Source of the DNA: an uncultured bacterium
GTDB taxonomy: Bacteria > Bacteroidota > Bacteroidia > CAILMK01
NCBI GenBank assembly: GCA_903835275.1
Contig: CAILMK010000612.1
Coordinates: forward strand, 1 to 5,745
Direction of reading: 5' to 3'
DNA length: 5,745 nt
The notes under the pieces were generated by a model, which saw nothing but the letters and a program-made list of their open reading frames with translations, made no database searches and was not told the origin of the DNA. A program made the position numbers and the translations under genes. Of this stretch, positions 1 through 4,780 are shown one piece after another. The stretch's first letter is position 1. Every line of letters starts with the position of its first letter.

Positions 1-90
1 GATAAATACCTGATCCTCAAAAAGGCACAGAGCACCACTGAAAGAAGTGGTGTAATGATGCTTTGCCCTTATGATGTTACGGTGTATTAA
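1..90 (+). CDS. C-terminal end of an unrecognised protein (5' truncated by window edge)
   Basis: Frame 1 is open from the first base to the TAA at 88-90 and gives 29 residues ending in MMLCPYDVTVY. The stop sits 26 bases before a strong intrinsic terminator, which is the layout expected for the last gene of a transcript, so I read this as the tail of a real gene whose start lies outside the window. Too little is visible to assign a family: there is no recognisable motif, no T9SS sorting signal and no membrane segment. The stretch includes a 7-bp inverted repeat (33-39 with 46-52) that lies inside the codons. The alternative is that the open frame is chance, which a 29-codon run does not exclude. 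Confidence 0.55.
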   Translation, partial: DKYLILKKAQSTTERSGVMMLCPYDVTVY

Positions 91-115
91 GCGCGGAGCA
101 ATCCTCTAATAATTT

Positions 116-147
116 AAAAGGGCACATTATTGTGCCCTTTTCTGTTT
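116..147 (+). terminator. Intrinsic (rho-independent) terminator of the upstream gene
   Basis: Bases 116-126 (AAAAGGGCACA) pair perfectly with 131-141 (TGTGCCCTTTT), an 11-bp stem closed by a TTAT loop and followed by the T-rich TCTGTTT. The stem carries As at its 5' foot and Ts at its 3' foot, so it could also work for transcripts coming from the right. It lies 26 bases after the TAA at 90 and 41 bases before the earliest msrB start. It therefore separates the two transcription units and implies that msrB has its own promoter in the short stretch 142-208, where I could not recognise one. Confidence 0.88.
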
Positions 148-181
148 CTACACCAAATCCAATCATAATATTCATCCGTAT

Positions 182-682
182 ATGAGGGTAATAAATTTAA
201 AAATTAAGATGTTAAAAACGTTCATAATCCTGGGAATAGCATTCGGAATTTTTGCCGCCTGCACCCAACCACAAGACAAGAAAATGGAAAAATACAAGGT
301 TCAGAAAACAGATGCCGAATGGAAGAAACAATTGACTTCCGAGCAATATGATGTAACGCGCCGTGCCGGAACAGAAGCTTCTTACAGTGGCAAATACTGG
401 GATAACCTCGCCGCAGGAACCTACTATTGCGTTTGCTGTCACCAGCTTTTATTTTCATCGGATACCAAGTTTGATAGCGGCACGGGATGGCCAAGTTTCT
501 TTCAGGCAGCCAATAAAAATGCCGTTGAAGAAATTACGGACAATACCTATGGCATGAGCAGGACTGAAGTACGTTGCAGCAATTGCGGCGCGCACCTGGG
601 GCATGTATTTGATGATGGTCCTGCGCCAACGCATCTTCGTTATTGCATGAATTCGGCTTCTTTGAATTTTGAGAAGAAGTGA
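182..682 (+). CDS. msrB: Peptide-methionine (R)-S-oxide reductase MsrB, lipoprotein-anchored
   Basis: Reduces methionine-R-sulfoxide in proteins back to methionine and here should act in the envelope. Numbered from the ATG at 182 (166 residues), the MsrB domain spans about 45-164. It shows zinc ligands C83/C86 (in YYCVCC) and C132/C135 (CSNC), the DSGTGWPSF segment (98-106), RTEVRC (127-132), [12 protein letters not shown] (136-147) and the catalytic cysteine C155 in [11 protein letters not shown]. The canonical resolving cysteine of the SG-C-GWPSF motif is replaced by T101; C85 is an extra, non-ligand cysteine. The N-terminus is a lipoprotein signal peptide with a hydrophobic core and lipobox FAAC, giving C27 as the acylated residue. 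Starting at M10 (base 209) gives a tidier signal, [18 protein letters not shown], so 209 is the more likely start. Neither ATG has a properly spaced Shine-Dalgarno site, which is usual in Bacteroidota. The gene stands alone between two terminators, with no MsrA fusion or neighbour. Family assignment is very secure; the start is uncertain. Confidence 0.95.
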   Translation: MRVINLKIKMLKTFIILGIAFGIFAACTQPQDKKMEKYKVQKTDAEWKKQLTSEQYDVTRRAGTEASYSGKYWDNLAAGTYYCVCCHQLLFSSDTKFDSGTGWPSFFQAANKNAVEEITDNTYGMSRTEVRCSNCGAHLGHVFDDGPAPTHLRYCMNSASLNFEKK

Positions 683-708
683 ACCCCTTCGCCTTCGTGC
701 AGCATTTG

Positions 709-800
709 CCCCCTAACCCCCTGAAGGGGGAAGCACTTCGTGCATTTAGAACTAATGGGAAAGTCTCCTTTGGGGTTCGCCGCGGCGAATAGGGGTTAAG
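709..800. repeat. REP-like imperfect palindromic intergenic element
   Basis: The left arm reads CCCCCTAACCCCCTGAAGGGGG (709-730, shown in part as TAACCCC, then CTGAAGGGGG). It forms its own 5-bp G/C hairpin (717-721 with 726-730, TGAA loop). The right arm contains TCTCCTTTGGGG (764-775) and GGGGTTA (792-798). TAACCCC (714-720) pairs perfectly with GGGGTTA, and AAGGGGGA (724-731) pairs with TCTCCTTT (764-771) with two G-T wobbles, so the whole element can fold as one long broken stem. Two small hairpins are nested in it: GCAC/GTGC (733-736 with 740-743) and a perfect 14-base palindrome (776-789). From memory, elements built of CCCCTAA and AGTCTCCTTT-GGGG arms are frequent between genes in many Bacteroidota genomes. 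That it is multicopy here is inference, as only one copy lies in the window. Confidence 0.65.
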
Positions 801-859
801 GATTTGAAAGATCGTTGACTTATAGTGTTTTAAACAGAATTTGATAATGTTGTTCTTGT

Positions 860-887
860 AGAGACGCGATTTATCGCGTCTCTTTTT
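860..887 (+). terminator. Intrinsic terminator of msrB, made of a GAGACGCGAT hairpin
   Basis: GAGACGCGAT (861-870) is exactly complementary to ATCGCGTCTC (873-882); A860 and T883 add an eleventh pair, and the stem is followed directly by TTTTTGTT. The T-tract is only on the + strand side, so it terminates rightward transcription, that of msrB, whose stop is about 180 bases upstream. The sequence GTAGAGACGCGATTTATCGC also matches, as far as I recall, a hairpin family scattered between genes in Bacteroidota and cyanobacteria, so this may be a dispersed repeat serving as a terminator. Confidence 0.78.
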
Positions 888-1001
888 GTTCATAGATAAA
901 ATCCCCTTCCCACTAATAAATCCCTTATAAATTGAACTAATTGCCGCTATTTGTGGTAAATTGCAGTGTAATTATTATAGCCTCCCTTTAGGCTTGCAAT
1001 A

Positions 1002-4000
1002 ATGAAGATTTTCCAGCCAAAGACCTTACTGTTACTCACTGCATTTCTGCTTGTCGTCATTTCTGCGTCCGCATCTTCCGGTATAAAGCTTATTGAAAAC
1101 AAGGGGCAGTGGGCAAAGAATATCCTGTACAGGGCATTCATTCCCGGCGGTACTTTCTATGTGGAGCAAAACAGGCTTACCTATTTTTTCTACGATATTG
1201 GCGCTATTCATTCAGCCATGCATGATCATGTGCCGACTGATTCCATCAAGTGCCATGTGGTAAGGGTTAATTTTAAAGGTGCTAATATTCCTTCGGGAAT
1301 TGTAACGCAGGATAATTCCTATGAATCCTACAATTACATTCACGGCAAGGATCCTTCAAAATGGGCTTCAAATGCAAAGGCGTATGGGAAAGTCACGCTC
1401 AAAAATTTATGGAGCGGAATAGACCTTGAAATTGATGTTCAGGATGAAGCATTGAAATATAATTTCATTGTAAGTCCAAACAGCGATCCATCACAAATAA
1501 AACTTGAATACGAAGGTGCCGGCAAAACCTACCTTGAGGATGCAGCTTTTCACATTAAAACAACACTGACTCATATTAAGGAAGATAAGCCTGTGGCATT
1601 CCAAACGCAGGCGCTTGCCAAGGCTGCAGTAAAATGCAGCTATACTCTGAATAAAAACACGCTGGGTTTTAAGGTTTCGGGATACGATGCAAATTTCCCT
1701 CTGACCATAGATCCCCTCGTTATTTTCGCGACTTTTTCAGGCTCCTTTGCTGATAACTGGGGATTTACAGGAACGTATGACAATGCAGGATTCGCCTATT
1801 CCGGCGGTACTGTTTACGATCCGGGATATCCAACCACGACCGGGGCATTCCAGGAAAAATTTCAGGGGGGTAACACTGACCTGACTGATACCAGCGGATA
1901 CGTTTTTGCAAATGATGCAGGCATTTTAAAATATTCGCCTGACGGTAAAAAACTGGTATGGGCTACCTATCTGGGAGGCAGTGATAATGAACAGCCACAA
2001 AGCATGATCATAAACAAGGACGGCGAACTTGTTATTTTCGGTACCACCTATTCAAAAGATTTTCCGGTAACTGCCGGTTCTGTTAATACTTCTTATTCCG
2101 GCAATGGGGATATGTTTATTTGTAAAATAACAAAGGATGGAAGTTCGCTATCTGCCTGTACGTTTTTCGGAGGAACTGACAAGGATGGAATGAATGGTCC
2201 CCTTGATGAAGTCAGCACCGGCCTTGATGGTCCGCTTGCCTACAATTACGGCGATCATTACAGAGGCGAAGTTCTTATTGATAGTAACGATAATATTTAT
2301 ATTTCCAGTTGTACGCGTTCCGGAGATTTTCCTGTAAAAGGCGCTTTTCAATCCAGCCTGAATGGGAAACAGGATGCCTGCGTTATTAAATTCAATTCAG
2401 ATCTATCGAGTGTTTTATGGAGTACTTTTCTTGGCGGTTCCGGTGAGGATGCAGGATACGGCATTAACATGGATAGAAAGGGAAATGTTTTTGTAACCGG
2501 TGGAACCGAAAGTTCTGATTTTCCAGGAACATCCAATGGTGAAATGAGTTCTTACGGAGGAAACATTGACGGATTCATTTCAAAAATAAGTCCGGATGGG
2601 AAAAAACTGATGGTTTCCACGTATGTGGGTACTGCCTCTTATGACCAGAGCTATCTTGTCCAGATCGATAATATGGACCGGATATTTATCACGGGACAAA
2701 CAAAAGGTGAAATGTCTACTGTTGGAAATGTGTATTCCAATGCCAAAGGAAAGCAATTTATTTCTGCATATACGGATGATCTTTCAAATATTACCTTGTC
2801 TACAGTTTTTGGGACCGGCAGGAATATACCTGATATTTCTCCTTCAGCATTTCTGGTGGATCACTGCGGAAGAATATGCGTGGCAGGATGGGGCGGATAT
2901 GTAAACGAATATTATAACGGTGAGTTTTGTTCAACCAACAAACTTGAAACCACACCTGATGCGTTCCAGAAAACTACAGACGGCTCGGATTTTTACGTGA
3001 TCGTTTTCGGTAAGGATCTTTCATCGCTGGTATATGCCAGTTTTTTTGGAGGAGATCAGGGAGGGCTTGAGCATGTGGATGGTGGAACCAGCAGGTTTGA
3101 CGCCAATGGAATTGTGTACGAAAGTGTTTGCGGAGGATGTGGAGGCTATTCTGATTTTCCCACTACTCCGGGTGCATGGTCCAGGACCAATAACGGAAAG
3201 AGGCCGAAACCCATTACGGGTGGTGGTTGCAATAACGCGATGTTTAAAATGGACCTGAATTCTTCCAATTTCCCGCCTACCATGCACGATACCACGATCA
3301 TCGGTTACAGTGGTGGTGAACTGGAATATGATTTTGAACTAACTGACAATGATGTTACGGATTCCATTTATGCAAGTTCCTACGGTACTGCCTTCAATTC
3401 CAAATTAACGAATGGCCCTGTGGCAACCCTGAACATAAAAAGCGGTATCGGTAAAATATATGGCTCCCTCAACTGGAAGACTATCTGCAGTCAGTATGGT
3501 CCGGATACTTATTACGTTTATGTAAACATGCACGATAATGGATGCCCCGTATCAAAATCTTCCATCGGACTTATAAAAATTGTTTTAAAGCCACCTTTAA
3601 ATATTCAGCCTCCGGGTATATTTTGTATCCAGCGATCCGTGGATAATAATAACGTTACCATTTCATGGGGTGATTATAAAGAGTTGACTTACCTGAAGGA
3701 ATACAGGCTCGTAAAAGTTTTGCCCAACGGTTCCATGAGGGTGGTGAAAATATTCAACCAGCAGGTGGATAATACCTATACGGATGATAGCGTGCCTGAT
3801 TTTAATAAACAGGATTATTGTTATTTCATTTACGGAGTAAATACCTGCGGGATCATTGGAGATTCTTCGCGCATAGAATGTACTGCCATTCCTTCGGATT
3901 CCATTCCTGCATCTGTAAATATTCATTCGGTTTCTGTAATAAATAACAGCAGCATTAAAGTAAGCTGGGAAAGGAGTTTCCGGAAGGATTTTTATTATTA

Positions 4001-4724
4001 CAAATTATACAGGAAACGAAATATAGACAGTGAAGATTATGTGCTTGACCAGGTATTCCTGAAGGATCCTAATGATACTGTTTTTATTGATAACGATGTT
4101 GACGTGCAAAATATATCGTATTCCTATAAGATCCTCATGGGTACCCAATGCGGATTAACAAGTTCTGACGGAAGGTACGGAGCATCCATTGTGCTGCGCG
4201 GTTTTACGGTTCCGTTTGAGAACCATGTCTATTGGAATCCATATATGCAATGGCAAAACGGGGTAGGGGATTATGAAATTTTCCGGAGAGATACAAGCCT
4301 TCAATTTACATCCATGTATACTTCAAAAACTGCTTCATTTGCAGACGATAGCCTTAACTATGACTGGGGCCTGTATCATTACAAGATCATAGCGCATGAA
4401 AACGGTAACGACGGACTTAGTGAATCAAACGAATTACAGTTGATACAGTCACCGGTGATCTATGCCGCCAATGTATTTACTCCCAATAACGATAGCCTGA
4501 ACGATGCCTGGATCCCTGCCATGGCATTTGTGAAGGATATACAGCTGAAGATATTTAATCGCTGGGGAGCCCTTGTATGGCAAAGCAATGACAAAAAATC
4601 CTGCTGGCCGGGTAAATACCTAGATGATGATCCCTTTAATAATGTTTTTATCTGGCAGGCACAATACACCGGTTGGGATAAGAGCACTAATTATAAGCTT
4701 GGCAATATCACGATATTGAAGTAA
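1002..4724 (+). CDS. T9SS-secreted SBBP beta-propeller protein with gliding motility-associated (type B) C-terminal domain
   Basis: A 1240-residue exported protein of unknown specific function. Residues 1-24 are a Sec signal peptide (KTLLLLTAFLLVVIS core, ASA cleavage site). About 28-240 is a DUF7948-type domain: it opens with IENKGQW, has the DPSKWASNAKAYGKV region and ends LTIDPLVIFATF. The beta-propeller spans about 243-755. A [ASC]-[TS]-[FYV]-x-G-[GST] strand recurs seven times, at 243, 321, 386, 474, 539, 600 and 679, and DFP-type loops recur in the same register (277, 355, 444, 508, 652, 720, plus a degenerate one near 572). Blade seven carries VCGGCGGYSDFPTTPGAW (709-726) and GCNNAMFK (742-749). 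A cadherin/Ig-like domain follows (757-865), then three Fn3-like domains marked by ISW (887-889), VSWE (987-990) and VYWNPY (1076-1081). The C-terminus is the type B sorting domain: VFTPNNDSLNDAW (1158-1170), IFNRWG (1184-1189), ending KLGNITILK. In the family this domain directs export through T9SS across the outer membrane. No catalytic domain is visible, so an adhesive or structural role is an inference. The ATG at 1002 is chosen because the signal peptide follows at once; no Shine-Dalgarno site precedes it. Confidence 0.93.
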   Translation: MKIFQPKTLLLLTAFLLVVISASASSGIKLIENKGQWAKNILYRAFIPGGTFYVEQNRLTYFFYDIGAIHSAMHDHVPTDSIKCHVVRVNFKGANIPSGIVTQDNSYESYNYIHGKDPSKWASNAKAYGKVTLKNLWSGIDLEIDVQDEALKYNFIVSPNSDPSQIKLEYEGAGKTYLEDAAFHIKTTLTHIKEDKPVAFQTQALAKAAVKCSYTLNKNTLGFKVSGYDANFPLTIDPLVIFATFSGSFADNWGFTGTYDNAGFAYSGGTVYDPGYPTTTGAFQEKFQGGNTDLTDTSGYVFANDAGILKYSPDGKKLVWATYLGGSDNEQPQSMIINKDGELVIFGTTYSKDFPVTAGSVNTSYSGNGDMFICKITKDGSSLSACTFFGGTDKDGMNGPLDEVSTGLDGPLAYNYGDHYRGEVLIDSNDNIYISSCTRSGDFPVKGAFQSSLNGKQDACVIKFNSDLSSVLWSTFLGGSGEDAGYGINMDRKGNVFVTGGTESSDFPGTSNGEMSSYGGNIDGFISKISPDGKKLMVSTYVGTASYDQSYLVQIDNMDRIFITGQTKGEMSTVGNVYSNAKGKQFISAYTDDLSNITLSTVFGTGRNIPDISPSAFLVDHCGRICVAGWGGYVNEYYNGEFCSTNKLETTPDAFQKTTDGSDFYVIVFGKDLSSLVYASFFGGDQGGLEHVDGGTSRFDANGIVYESVCGGCGGYSDFPTTPGAWSRTNNGKRPKPITGGGCNNAMFKMDLNSSNFPPTMHDTTIIGYSGGELEYDFELTDNDVTDSIYASSYGTAFNSKLTNGPVATLNIKSGIGKIYGSLNWKTICSQYGPDTYYVYVNMHDNGCPVSKSSIGLIKIVLKPPLNIQPPGIFCIQRSVDNNNVTISWGDYKELTYLKEYRLVKVLPNGSMRVVKIFNQQVDNTYTDDSVPDFNKQDYCYFIYGVNTCGIIGDSSRIECTAIPSDSIPASVNIHSVSVINNSSIKVSWERSFRKDFYYYKLYRKRNIDSEDYVLDQVFLKDPNDTVFIDNDVDVQNISYSYKILMGTQCGLTSSDGRYGASIVLRGFTVPFENHVYWNPYMQWQNGVGDYEIFRRDTSLQFTSMYTSKTASFADDSLNYDWGLYHYKIIAHENGNDGLSESNELQLIQSPVIYAANVFTPNNDSLNDAWIPAMAFVKDIQLKIFNRWGALVWQSNDKKSCWPGKYLDDDPFNNVFIWQAQYTGWDKSTNYKLGNITILK

Positions 4725-4730
4725 AAGCCA

Positions 4731-4738
4731 TTAATTTG
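4731..4738 (+). promoter_or_regulatory. Possible Bacteroidota -7 promoter box upstream of the MBOAT gene
   Basis: TTAATTTG matches the Bacteroidota -7 consensus TAnnTTTG at five of its six fixed positions and lies 42 bases before the MBOAT start. No TTTG -33 box is present at the normal spacing (the nearest, ATTG at 4715-4718, is too close). The call is weak, and read-through from the large gene is an equally good explanation for expression. Confidence 0.3.
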
Positions 4739-4770
4739 CACCCTTAAAGAGTATTTTTAACCAAGGGGCA
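4737..4770 (+). promoter_or_regulatory. Possible leader hairpin covering an SD-like AAGGGG before the MBOAT gene
   Basis: TGC-A-CCCTT (4737-4745, A4740 bulged) can pair with AAGGGGCA (4763-4770), eight base pairs around an A+T-rich loop of 17 bases. The 3' strand contains AAGGGG (4763-4768), the only Shine-Dalgarno-like run before the ATG at 4781, though its 12-base spacing is long. If a transcript includes the 5' strand, the site would be partly hidden. There is no T-tract after it, so it is not a terminator. Confidence 0.25.
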
Positions 4771-4780
4771 TTTATCAGTA

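Larger units (their letters stand above)
683..1001. other. Intergenic region between msrB and the large T9SS cargo gene
   Basis: These 319 bases hold no supportable gene. From left to right they contain a short spacer, a REP-like imperfect palindrome (about 709-800), an A+T-rich spacer, a perfect hairpin with T-tract (860-887) and about 115 bases of A+T-rich leader before the ATG at 1002. The 9-mer CTTCGTGCA occurs twice (693-701 and 736-744). Just before the start codon, AGCCT (979-983) can pair with AGGCT (990-994), a weak 5-bp hairpin. No tRNA, riboswitch or convincing promoter was recognised. Confidence 0.7.

Noticed and set aside
709..800. Possible CRISPR array or insertion sequence in the msrB-downstream gap
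   Set aside because: There are no regularly spaced repeats with unique spacers, no transposase frame and no target-site duplication of a full element; the structure fits a short palindromic repeat instead.
534..893. 119-codon open frame on the - strand across the msrB 3' end and the intergenic repeats
   Set aside because: It runs antisense through conserved MsrB codons and through palindromic repeats and the terminator hairpin; its protein is low-complexity and matches no family I know.
948..955. TATTTGTG as a -7 promoter box for the large gene
   Set aside because: It matches TAnnTTTG at five of six fixed positions, but no TTTG-like -33 box lies at a suitable distance upstream, and the A+T-rich gap gives such matches by chance.
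979..994. AGCCT/AGGCT hairpin just before the ATG at 1002 as an attenuator or riboswitch
   Set aside because: Only five base pairs with a six-base loop, no T-tract and no recognised aptamer; too weak to call.
947..1141. Short - strand open frame over the start of the large gene
   Set aside because: It is antisense to the signal peptide and the conserved IENKGQW segment, with no leader of its own; a shadow frame.
2623..2904. 93-codon + strand frame inside the large gene
   Set aside because: The main frame there carries intact propeller blades five and six, so this is an overlapping shadow with no independent signals.
1002..4724. Enzymatic (protease or glycosidase) domain in the large protein
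   Set aside because: I searched the reading for catalytic signatures and saw only propeller, Ig/Fn3-like and sorting-domain sequence; the C-x-x-C motif is not in a thioredoxin-like setting.
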